Source: an uncultured bacterium
GTDB lineage: Bacteria > Cyanobacteriota > Vampirovibrionia > Gastranaerophilales > Gastranaerophilaceae
Reading direction: 5' to 3'
Length of the DNA stretch: 10,187 nt
Assembly (NCBI GenBank): GCA_945833895.1
Contig: CAMAGQ010000052.1
Location: 1-10,187, forward strand
Shown: positions 1-6,833 of the stretch, in pieces
Layout: the number at the start of each line of letters is the position of its first letter
Numbering within the stretch: the first letter of the stretch is position 1
Program-made: the position numbers and the translations under genes
The notes under the pieces: model-generated
Database searches by the model: none
Seen by the model: only the letters and a program-made list of their open reading frames with translations
What the model was told of the DNA's origin: nothing

Positions 1-104
1 GTGTTTGAAATCAATGTAGGAATTGTCATTGCTGCAACTACACCAATGATACCCAAAGTAATCAATACTTCTGCCAAAGTAAAACCGAATTTTTTTGTTC
101 TCAT
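1..104 (-). CDS. Type IV prepilin / pseudopilin, N-terminal part only
   Basis: The start and first 34 codons of a gene that runs off the left edge. The peptide begins MRTKKFGFTLAEV and continues as a long hydrophobic stretch to about residue 33. This is a class III (type IV) prepilin signal: a short basic leader, Gly7 before the expected prepilin-peptidase cut, Phe8 as mature residue 1 and Glu12 as the conserved mature Glu5. The hydrophobic helix contains GIIGVVAAMTIPTLI. In this family the helix anchors the subunit in the inner membrane before assembly and packs the fibre core afterwards. An AAAGGA ribosome binding site lies just upstream of the ATG (within 111-120). A perfect consensus promoter lies about 100 bp upstream. 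The globular domain is missing, so a major pilin, minor pilin or type II pseudopilin cannot be distinguished. Confidence 0.9.
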   Translation of the reverse strand, partial: MRTKKFGFTLAEVLITLGIIGVVAAMTIPTLISN

Positions 105-181
105 CTCGAAAATCCTTTCTTTTTTCATAAACTATAACTTCCATTCTGATGACAGACGTGTTCTAAAAATAAATATTTTCT

Positions 182-222
182 ATTCATCATATAGAACTAT
201 ATAATTATTATATCTGATGAAT
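182..222. repeat. Nested inverted repeats around the pilin -10 box and start site
   Basis: ATTCATCA (182-189) and TGATGAAT (215-222) form an 8-bp perfect inverted repeat that encloses the pilin -10 box (207-212). Inside it, TATAG (190-194) and CTATA (197-201) form a short dyad centred close to the predicted pilin start point. Short dyads with a small central gap are typical of XRE-family operators. No binding can be shown from sequence alone. Confidence 0.45.
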
Positions 223-235
223 GGTATTTTGTCAA
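207..235 (-). promoter_or_regulatory. Perfect consensus sigma-70 promoter for the prepilin gene
   Basis: On the minus strand TTGACA (235-230) is followed after exactly 17 bases by TATAAT (212-207). Both hexamers and the spacer match the sigma-70 optimum. Transcription should start near 200, giving an untranslated leader of about 95 nt before the pilin ATG at 104. A promoter this good usually means either very high expression or a need for active repression. Inverted repeats flank and overlap it. Confidence 0.85.
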
Positions 236-253
236 TCCTGCGAATAGAAAATA

Positions 254-284
254 TTAACAAATATACCCAATAGATTGTTATAAT
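254..284 (+). promoter_or_regulatory. Extended -10 promoter for the XRE regulator gene
   Basis: TATAAT at 279-284 is preceded by TGT (276-278), so it has the TGn extension of an extended -10 promoter. The nearest -35-like hexamer, TTAACA (254-259), is 19 bp away and suboptimal, which an extended -10 tolerates. Transcription should start near 291, about 35 nt before the ATG. The -35 area overlaps one arm of the 14-bp inverted repeat, so a protein bound there could affect both divergent genes. Confidence 0.65.
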
Positions 285-325
285 TATTGCTTAATTTGTT
301 AAATTCATAATAAGGGGATATAAAA

Positions 326-634
326 ATGACACTTAAACAAGATTTGGGACAAAGAATACAACACTTACGCAAGGGGAAAAAACTTACACAAGAAGTACTT
401 GCTGAAATGGTCGGAATTGACCCTAAAAATATCAGCAAAATAGAAAACGGTAACAACTACCCCGCGGCGGAAACCCTCTCCGCTATAGCAAAAGCCCTTG
501 ATGTTGATGTCTATGAACTTTTTGTATTCAACACTATCCCCTATGAGCAAATGCGTGAAGAACTCCTTAATGCAATCGAAAATAACAGAACCCTTCTTTA
601 TTTGTATAAATGTCTGAAATCGTGTAAAAATTAA
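326..634 (+). CDS. Small XRE-family helix-turn-helix transcriptional regulator
   Basis: A 102-residue protein that is mostly one Cro/C1-type HTH domain (about residues 7-62). It runs from LGQRIQHLRKGKKLTQ through the helix-turn-helix LAEMVGIDPKNISKIENG to LSAIAKALDVDVYELF. The recognition helix falls near residues 33-42. The C-terminal 35 residues (EQMREELLNAIENNRTLLYLYKCL) look helical and may dimerise; there is no sensor domain, enzyme or membrane segment. An AAGGGGAT ribosome binding site (312-319) lies 6-7 nt before the ATG. It is divergent from the prepilin gene, so it may act on the shared intergenic region and autoregulate. Target and signal are unknown. Prophage or toxin-antitoxin membership is possible, but no phage genes or toxin partner are nearby. 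Confidence 0.9.
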   Translation: MTLKQDLGQRIQHLRKGKKLTQEVLAEMVGIDPKNISKIENGNNYPAAETLSAIAKALDVDVYELFVFNTIPYEQMREELLNAIENNRTLLYLYKCLKSCKN

Positions 635-637
635 TAA

Positions 638-1468
638 TTATTCCCTATTGCTATTATATATTTTGAATTTCAAACCTAATTTAACTAAAAAATTAACCAA
701 ATCTTGCGGGAAATATGATAAAATTTGAGCAAAAATCGCATCTTTTCCAATTAAATATGACGATTTAACTTTTCTCTTTAGTGAGATATTTTTAATTTTA
801 CGAGCAACAGCCTTAACATCAAGTCCTTTATTCGTGTTAGAAAGTGCATTTTTCTTCAAAAATTCCAACTCTTTTGCATAATCGACATTATTACTCAAAA
901 CTTCCTCGTTACTTTTTACGGATTTTTCCCAGATAGGAGTTGCAATTACCCCGGGTTTTATTGACACAACCTCAATATTTTTATGATTTTCTATTGCAAA
1001 AGCGTTGAAAAATACATCCAAACTTCTTTTTGAAGCACAATACGGGCTGATAAACGGGAAATGTCCAAAACTTGCCATAGAACTTATATTTACAACTCTT
1101 GAATTTTCCAAAACAGATAATAAATTCTGCACAAATTCGATATGAGAAAAAGTATTCACCTGAAATTGTTCACGTAATTTTTCAACAGGCAAAACCTCAA
1201 CAGGCCCTGCCACAACAGCACCCGCAACGTTTATCAAAACATCAACTTTATTAACTTTTGATTTTATAAATTCTGCAGCCTGAATAATACTTGAATTTTC
1301 CGTCAAATTCATATAAAAATACTCAACCTCAGGCAGATGTTCAAGTTTATCAGAATTTCTATACCCTGCAAAAATTTTATAATTTCCGTCTTTTACAAAT
1401 TGAGCAACGAGTTCTTTACCCAAACCCGATGTAGCACCCGTTATTACAACAACTTTTTTATCTTCCAT
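638..1468 (-). CDS. Classical short-chain dehydrogenase/reductase (SDR)
   Basis: A 276-residue cytosolic NAD(P)-dependent oxidoreductase with the full classical SDR signature. The Rossmann glycine motif TGATSGLG is at residues 10-17, and NVAG at 80-83 replaces the usual NNAG. The catalytic residues are Asn105, Ser130 (NISSMAS), Tyr143 and Lys147 (YCASK), and KPGV at 171-174 follows the active site. Arg37 after strand 2 (AGYRNSD) hints at NADPH preference. The hydrophobic C-terminal 60 residues resemble larger SDRs acting on lipid-like or steroid-like substrates, but the substrate cannot be named. An AAAGGAG site (1474-1480) lies 5 nt before the ATG. The gene follows pilC on the same strand, separated by a terminator-like hairpin, and is convergent with the XRE gene, the two stop codons being 3 bp apart. 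I see no convincing promoter of its own. Confidence 0.92.
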   Translation of the reverse strand: MEDKKVVVITGATSGLGKELVAQFVKDGNYKIFAGYRNSDKLEHLPEVEYFYMNLTENSSIIQAAEFIKSKVNKVDVLINVAGAVVAGPVEVLPVEKLREQFQVNTFSHIEFVQNLLSVLENSRVVNISSMASFGHFPFISPYCASKRSLDVFFNAFAIENHKNIEVVSIKPGVIATPIWEKSVKSNEEVLSNNVDYAKELEFLKKNALSNTNKGLDVKAVARKIKNISLKRKVKSSYLIGKDAIFAQILSYFPQDLVNFLVKLGLKFKIYNSNRE

Positions 1469-1480
1469 TTTTCTCCTTTA

Positions 1481-1524
1481 AAAAAGCAACCTTCATCAAA
1501 ACGGACGGACAAAGATTGCTTTTT
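1481..1524 (-). terminator. Rho-independent terminator-like hairpin after pilC
   Basis: On the minus strand the arms 1524-1512 and 1493-1481 (AAGGTTGCTTTTT on the 3' side) pair over 13 positions with one G-U, around an 18-nt loop. The stem ends in five U residues, and transcription continues directly into the SDR ribosome binding site. It is well placed to end the pil operon transcript. The U-run is part of the stem and the stem has few G-C pairs, so termination may be incomplete, allowing read-through into the SDR gene. Confidence 0.6.
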
Positions 1525-1546
1525 ATAAATATTTTCGCGATTTGTA

Positions 1547-2779
1547 CTACATACCCATGTAAGATGCGAACAGCGGTAAGTACAATGCTGCTGCAAGTAC
1601 AAGTACAATAGAACCGATAACAACAAGCATGATAGGTTCAATCATCTTTGTCATAACATCGATAATTCCATCAAGTTGTTTATCGATATAACTAACCGCC
1701 TGACCTAACATATCGCCCAAACGACCTGATTGCTCACCTGTTGCAATCATGAACAAAATCATCTTAGGCATTGTTCTTGTTGAACGCAAAGCCGCTGACA
1801 AGTGCTGACCCTGTCTTACTTTTGCTGTCGCTTCAACAACTCTTGTTTCCAAAGTGTGGTTTGTCAACGTCAAATTTGACAAGGTTAAACATTCCAAAAT
1901 AGGAACACCCGCGTCGTACGCAACCTGCATGACTGAAATAAAGTTCGCAAAGTTTGAATACTGCAACAAGTCCGTAATAACAGGAATTCTTAATGCTATA
2001 GCATCAATTTTCCAACGGCTTGGTTTCCATTTGAACAAGAAACTTATACCCATACAAATCAATGAAATTACAATCGGGATACCGAGCCAGTTCTTTTTCA
2101 TAAACAAGCCCGCCGACATAAGCGTTCGGGTAATCCAAGGCAATTGCATACCCATTGAATCAAACATATCTTTGAATACAGGGAATACGAATACCAACAT
2201 GACGATGATAATAAAACCAGCAAGTAAAATAACGAATACCGGATACATCAACGTACCTGTAACCTTACTTCTAATCGCCGCTTGTTTATTCAACAATTCC
2301 AACAAACGTTCCAAAGTTTTTTCCAATTCACCTGAATCTTCACCGGCTTTTACAAGACCGATATATACTTGCCCGAATTGCTCAGGATATTTTGCGACAG
2401 TACCTGCGAAAGTTCCGCCGTTCATAATCTGACGTCTTAATTCCGCCGCAACTTGACGAATACGCAACTTAGCCGAATCTGTTTCAATAAACATCAAGGA
2501 TTCAATAATAGGAATACCTGCGGCTGACAAAATCTGCATTGTAGATGTGAAGTCAATTTGTTCGGTAAGACCGAGTTTCGGCATCTTACCCTTGTGCTTT
2601 TGAGTAGATTTTTTCTGCTGCTCGGTAACAACTGCATCTTCTTGTACAATATTTGTCGCAACAAGCCCCAAATCTCTGACAGCCTGACGTGCACTACGCA
2701 TATCAACTGCTTCGACTTTACCTTTTACGAGTTCGTTAGAACCATCCTGTTTTAGTGCTGTATAAATAAAAATTGTCAT
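1547..2779 (-). CDS. pilC: PilC/GspF-family inner-membrane platform protein
   Basis: A 410-residue polytopic inner-membrane protein. In type IV pili and type II secretion this family sits in the membrane above the assembly ATPase and transmits its motion to pilin subunits. After an N-terminal cytoplasmic segment (IYTALKQDG...KGKVEA) come two T2SF repeats, about residues 73-196 and 275-397. They share the pattern seen in LSAAGIPIIESL and AYDAGVPILECL, and in KAGEDSGELEKTLERL and ATGEQSGRLGDMLGQ. Membrane segments lie at about 179-201, 224-249 and 382-405, the usual three. Length and ending (LYLPLFASYMGM) are normal. AGGTGA at 2787-2792 overlaps the pilB stop codon and lies 7 nt before the ATG, so translation is probably coupled to pilB. 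It is the last gene of the P-Q-B-C operon. GspF is the alternative name if the machine is a type II system. Confidence 0.95.
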   Translation of the reverse strand: MTIFIYTALKQDGSNELVKGKVEAVDMRSARQAVRDLGLVATNIVQEDAVVTEQQKKSTQKHKGKMPKLGLTEQIDFTSTMQILSAAGIPIIESLMFIETDSAKLRIRQVAAELRRQIMNGGTFAGTVAKYPEQFGQVYIGLVKAGEDSGELEKTLERLLELLNKQAAIRSKVTGTLMYPVFVILLAGFIIIVMLVFVFPVFKDMFDSMGMQLPWITRTLMSAGLFMKKNWLGIPIVISLICMGISFLFKWKPSRWKIDAIALRIPVITDLLQYSNFANFISVMQVAYDAGVPILECLTLSNLTLTNHTLETRVVEATAKVRQGQHLSAALRSTRTMPKMILFMIATGEQSGRLGDMLGQAVSYIDKQLDGIIDVMTKMIEPIMLVVIGSIVLVLAAALYLPLFASYMGM

Positions 2780-2790
2780 AAACTAATCAC

Positions 2791-4851
2791 CTATTCACCT
2801 GCCATACCCAGAACTCTGACAAATTCTTCAATAGTTGTTTCACCGTTCAAGATATGTCTTAAACAAGCCGAATTCAAAGTTGTCATACCATTAGCAACTG
2901 CCGCTTCTTCAATTTCCAAATCATGAGCGCCGAGTGCAACAAGTTTTTTAATTTCTTTTGTAATTTGCATAATCTCGTAAATACCCAGACGTCCTTTATA
3001 ACCTTGGAAATTACATTTATTACAACCTTTTGCCTTATAAATAGGAGTTTTCATAATCTTGTCAATTTCTTCAGGATTTAATGTAACAAGAGATGCTTCT
3101 TCTCTGGTAGCATGGTATTCTTCCTTACAATCGTCGCAAAGTTTTCTGATAAGACGTTGAGCAATGACACCTGACAAAGTAGAAGAAACAAGGTAATCTT
3201 TTGCCCCCATTTCAATCATACGAGTAACAGTTGCCGCAGCTGAGTTGGTGTGGACCGTACTTAATACCAAGTGACCTGTTAACGCCGCTGAAATAGCAAT
3301 TTCAAGTGTTTCGTAGTCACGAATTTCACCGACGAGGATAATATCAGGGTCCTGACGCAAGATAGCACGCATACAAGATGCAAATGTGATACCCGCTTTT
3401 GCGTTGATTTGCGATTGGTTAATACCCTCTAACTTGATTTCGACCGGGTCTTCAATTGTCGTAATGTTTACGGTTTCATCGTTCAAACTTTTCAATACAG
3501 AGTACAAGGTTGTTGTTTTACCTGAACCTGTAGGACCTGATGTTAAGATAATACCGTTTGGACAAGATACAATCTGTTTAACCTTTTCAATATCCTTTTC
3601 ACTTGCACCGACCAACTTAATCTCTTTATCAGAAGATGCAAGAGATACAGCAGGTGCCAAGATACGGATACAGACCTTTTCCTTGCCTGATACAGGAAGT
3701 GTGTTAATACGGAAATCGTACGAACAATCTTTATAAGTAATTGAGAAGGTACCATCCTGAGGACGTCTGTTTTCAGCAATGTTCATTCTTGCCATAACCT
3801 TGAAACGAGCAATTACAGAAGACTCAATCGCCCCCGGAATATCCAGAACTTTCTGCAACATACCGTCTTTTCTGTAACGGACGATATAACCTGACAATCT
3901 CGGTTCGATGTGAATATCGGAAACCCTTCTGTCAATACCGTCTGTCAAAATTTTATTTACAAATACCGCAACAGAACCCGTAGATTCTTCAACTTCTTTT
4001 TGAAGTGCTGCAGCAGGGTTATCTCCCGCATCCTCGTTTGAAGATAACGCTTCTTGCTCTGCAAGTTTTGCTGCTTCACTTGTTTCGTTTTTCGCAAAGA
4101 AAGTATTGTAAGAGTTTTCAAACTCAAAACGAGTCATCAACAACTGTTTCGGAACTAAACCGGTTTTATAAATAATCTGCTTAACAACATCTTGAGTAAG
4201 AGGTTTAACTACACCGAGAACAATATTCTTTCCGTCTGCGGAAATCGGTATAACTTTGTAATCCTTGATAAATTCAGGGTCGAGTAATGTGACATACTGT
4301 TTCTGGTTAGACAACTGGTCTGTAGTAACAACGTCATACCCGGTCTGTTCATGCAATACTTCTTTCAACTGCTCCAGCGAAATCAAACCCATTTGGAACA
4401 ACGTAGAACCAATGTTCATGTGTTTACGTTTAGATTCACCTAACGCTTTCATCAAGTCAACATCAGAAACAAGACCTTTCTTTAACAGGATTTCACCAAG
4501 TCTTCCTTCTTTTTTAACATTGCCGTCACCACCGCCGTGGCTTGCACCGAAGGAATTTGAAATCGCTTCCCTGTCAGGAATCTTAACCTCAACATCTTTA
4601 GGTAAAATATCCGACAATAAAGCCTTTAAATCATCGTCTCCCACAAGCATAAATTTAATGGATTGTGAAAAACTTTCTCTTAAGATATTGCTGATAGTAT
4701 CTTTATCCGAAGATTTACAAACTGCGACAAACAGGAAGTTGTCTTTTACACTAATCGGAACGAATAAGTGCAATCCCAGCAAACCTTTGTCTATGCTATT
4801 TAAAACACTCTGATCTATACTATTTTTTAATCTTAATATTAATGGATTCAT
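2791..4851 (-). CDS. pilB: PilB/GspE-family assembly ATPase with MshEN domain
   Basis: A 686-residue cytoplasmic hexameric ATPase that powers pilus extension or pseudopilus assembly. Residues 117-169 form an MshEN region with two 24-residue motifs (RLGEILLKKGLV... and NIGSTLFQMGLI...); a weaker N-terminal domain precedes it. The motor has Walker A GPTGSGKTTT (439-448), an Asp box ITTIEDPVEI (463-472), Walker B DPDIILVGEIRD (501-512) and a His box GHLVLSTVHTN (526-536). Cys572, Cys575, Cys610 and Cys613 form the zinc-binding CxxC pair typical of PilB/GspE and absent from the retraction ATPase PilT. The two MshEN motifs each lack one usual ligand residue (Ser140 for Gln, Asn146 for Arg), so c-di-GMP binding is uncertain. 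There is no clear Shine-Dalgarno sequence before the ATG. The gene starts 52 bp after the secretin gene and its stop codon overlaps the pilC ribosome binding site. Confidence 0.96.
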   Translation of the reverse strand: MNPLILRLKNSIDQSVLNSIDKGLLGLHLFVPISVKDNFLFVAVCKSSDKDTISNILRESFSQSIKFMLVGDDDLKALLSDILPKDVEVKIPDREAISNSFGASHGGGDGNVKKEGRLGEILLKKGLVSDVDLMKALGESKRKHMNIGSTLFQMGLISLEQLKEVLHEQTGYDVVTTDQLSNQKQYVTLLDPEFIKDYKVIPISADGKNIVLGVVKPLTQDVVKQIIYKTGLVPKQLLMTRFEFENSYNTFFAKNETSEAAKLAEQEALSSNEDAGDNPAAALQKEVEESTGSVAVFVNKILTDGIDRRVSDIHIEPRLSGYIVRYRKDGMLQKVLDIPGAIESSVIARFKVMARMNIAENRRPQDGTFSITYKDCSYDFRINTLPVSGKEKVCIRILAPAVSLASSDKEIKLVGASEKDIEKVKQIVSCPNGIILTSGPTGSGKTTTLYSVLKSLNDETVNITTIEDPVEIKLEGINQSQINAKAGITFASCMRAILRQDPDIILVGEIRDYETLEIAISAALTGHLVLSTVHTNSAAATVTRMIEMGAKDYLVSSTLSGVIAQRLIRKLCDDCKEEYHATREEASLVTLNPEEIDKIMKTPIYKAKGCNKCNFQGYKGRLGIYEIMQITKEIKKLVALGAHDLEIEEAAVANGMTTLNSACLRHILNGETTIEEFVRVLGMAGE

Positions 4852-4903
4852 CTTTGTATATTTTAACCTATAGTTTTAGTTTTAATTCTTTGGTAATCAT
4901 TGA

Positions 4904-6805
4904 TTATAATGTGTTATCTCTGTCAACCGCATCTTCTGAATCTACAATGATTTGAGGAGTTAACATCATAACCATTTCTTCTCTGTTTTTACCGGTTGTT
5001 GTACTTCTGAAGAACATACCTATTACAGGAATATCACCAAGGAACGGGATTTTAGTAACTGATTTGGTTTCTCTTTCTTGAATCATACCGCCGATAACCA
5101 AAGTTTCACCGTCTTTTACTCTTATTCCCTTCAAATCAAGCATTCTCTTTTGAAGTAACTGAGCCAAGATGTCTTCGCCATTAGTATCATAGATTGTTTC
5201 TGCAATAGTATTATATTGAGGTGTGATATCAAGAGTTACATAACCGTCAGGACTGATAAATGTTGAAATATCAACTACGATACCGTTATCAGAACCTTTG
5301 TTAACTTCTTTTTGTGATTGAGAAACACCAACACCACCGTTTGATAAGAATTGAGTTGTCATAGTATCAATGTATTCAGAACTCAAGTCAATTTTTGATG
5401 TTTGACCGCTTGTCAACAAGATTTTCGGATTAGCAAGAACTCTTGCTTTGTTACTGCTGATTAAGTAGTTAACAGTGTACATCAATTGAGGTGAAGTTCC
5501 CCATTTGCCGACTTTACCAATCAAGTCATAAGAACCTGTTTCTTTATCAAATGTACTTGCATCAGCAATTGCAAAACCGTGTCCTGCAAAGAATATCGGA
5601 TACATAGTATTGGTTCTGAAACCGCCTGCATTACCGCCTGCGTTGAATGAAAAGTTCTTACTCAAGAACTGCCATTGGTTATCAAAAGTCTTACTGCCTG
5701 TTTCTGACAAACTAACAATCTGAACTTCCAAGTATGCTTGAGGAGTTTTTCTGTCGTTTGCGGCAATGTAGTCACCAATCAATGCCAATTGGTGCGGAGA
5801 ACCGCCGATAATTTGAACAGTACCAAGTGATGGGAAGTAAGTAACAGTCATACCCATAGATGGGAAACTGATTAATTTATCGTCATCATCTTCATCACCA
5901 GAATCATCGTCGAAGTCATCTGAGTTAACAGCTGCAAAAGAACAAGCCAACTGACCGCCGCCTACAACAATACTGTTGCTGTCAGAAGATTCAGAATCAG
6001 CCGCGTAACCTGTAGGAATACCTGCCGCACCGCCTGTTGAATCATCCGTACCGATGAACATTGCACCAGGGATTAAAGATGTACAAATTGAATTTGCCAT
6101 CTCAGCAGGAGTTGTGTGGTTAACTTTATATGTAGTAATTGCAGGTTTTCTGTCTACCTGTTCAAGCAATCTTTTTACGATATCAACATCGGCATCTGTA
6201 CCTGTGACAATCAATTCGTTAGTAATAGGGTTTGCTACAACCGCTGATCTTGCAGAAACACCAGGGTTAGACTTCTTAGTTTCTTTTGAACCAAAGAAGT
6301 TTACGTTGATGAAGTGAGCAACAGCAGCTGCGTTTGCATATCTAACAGGAAGAAGTGTTACCTGACTTCTGTCCGATAATGATACAGCGTTTTCGGAAGT
6401 AGAAATAATTATTGCACTGTCTTGCATGTCGTAATACAACTTGCTTGTTGTAACAACAAGATTAAATGCCTGTTCTAACGGAATATCAACTAAATCCAAA
6501 GTTACAGTACCTTTAACATCAGGTGTAAAGATAATGTTCATTCCCGCTTGGTCAGCAAACATTCTCAAAACTTGAGTAACATCCGCATCTCTCAAACTCA
6601 AATTAACACGTGTATCACCATTTGCCATACGGATTCCTGATTTCAAACTTACGGTTGAACCCATACCTGCCGCTCTTATAGCCGGTGAACCTGCGTTATA
6701 ACCGATGTAACTATCCATTGCAAATGCTGCACTCATTGAATTTGTTACAAAAAACGCAGTTAACATTAAACTTGCAATAACTTTGTTTTTAATTTTACTT
6801 CTCAT
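4904..6805 (-). CDS. pilQ: Secretin, PilQ/GspD family outer-membrane channel
   Basis: A 633-residue secretin, the multimeric outer-membrane pore for a pilus or secreted proteins. A Sec signal peptide (basic MRSKIKNK, hydrophobic core, likely cut after AFA at residue 29) sends it out. Residues 64-116 are an STN/N0 domain (LRDADVTQVLRMFADQAGMNIIF). Ring-forming secretin_N domains lie at about 150-220 and 224-360, the second split by a low-complexity insert (about 260-312) with a run of Asp/Glu at 296-309. The secretin beta-domain spans about 430-622, ending in VKDGETLVIGGMIQERE, KIPFLGDIPVIGMFFR and MVMMLTPQII. AGGAG (6815-6811) lies 5 nt before the ATG. It follows the PilP-like gene by 28 bp. 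I see no AMIN domain, common in proteobacterial PilQ, so the PilQ versus GspD naming rests mainly on its neighbours. Confidence 0.94.
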   Translation of the reverse strand: MRSKIKNKVIASLMLTAFFVTNSMSAAFAMDSYIGYNAGSPAIRAAGMGSTVSLKSGIRMANGDTRVNLSLRDADVTQVLRMFADQAGMNIIFTPDVKGTVTLDLVDIPLEQAFNLVVTTSKLYYDMQDSAIIISTSENAVSLSDRSQVTLLPVRYANAAAVAHFINVNFFGSKETKKSNPGVSARSAVVANPITNELIVTGTDADVDIVKRLLEQVDRKPAITTYKVNHTTPAEMANSICTSLIPGAMFIGTDDSTGGAAGIPTGYAADSESSDSNSIVVGGGQLACSFAAVNSDDFDDDSGDEDDDDKLISFPSMGMTVTYFPSLGTVQIIGGSPHQLALIGDYIAANDRKTPQAYLEVQIVSLSETGSKTFDNQWQFLSKNFSFNAGGNAGGFRTNTMYPIFFAGHGFAIADASTFDKETGSYDLIGKVGKWGTSPQLMYTVNYLISSNKARVLANPKILLTSGQTSKIDLSSEYIDTMTTQFLSNGGVGVSQSQKEVNKGSDNGIVVDISTFISPDGYVTLDITPQYNTIAETIYDTNGEDILAQLLQKRMLDLKGIRVKDGETLVIGGMIQERETKSVTKIPFLGDIPVIGMFFRSTTTGKNREEMVMMLTPQIIVDSEDAVDRDNTL

Positions 6806-6833
6806 ATCTGCTCCTGCCTATTACTTTTATAAA

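Larger units (their letters stand above)
172..255. repeat. 14-bp perfect inverted repeat flanking the pilin promoter
   Basis: AATATTTTCTATTC at 172-185 is the exact reverse complement of GAATAGAAAATATT at 242-255. The arms are 70 bp apart centre to centre. The left arm lies just inside the predicted pilin transcript (roughly +15 to +28). The right arm lies upstream of the pilin -35 box and touches the -35 area of the divergent regulator promoter. It could be a pair of operators allowing DNA looping. This is inference; AT-rich DNA raises the odds of chance repeats, but a perfect 14-mer so placed is notable. Confidence 0.55.

Noticed and set aside
1..152. Minus-strand frame starting MEVIVYEKRKDF that stays open through the pilin N-terminus
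   Set aside because: It lacks a ribosome binding site and overlaps the prepilin in another frame; the peptide is low-complexity and resembles nothing.
1..204. 67-codon plus-strand reading frame at the left edge
   Set aside because: It is antisense to the prepilin start and its upstream control region. The minus-strand peptide has an unmistakable prepilin signal and ribosome binding site.
1501..1510. ACGGACGGAC in the pilC-SDR gap resembling ACGGACGGAG at the right end
   Set aside because: A single shared stretch of nine bases without shared flanks; more likely chance than a repeat family.
3386..3736. 116-codon plus-strand frame inside pilB
   Set aside because: Antisense shadow of the PilB Walker region, with no start signals; pilB motifs are intact on the other strand.
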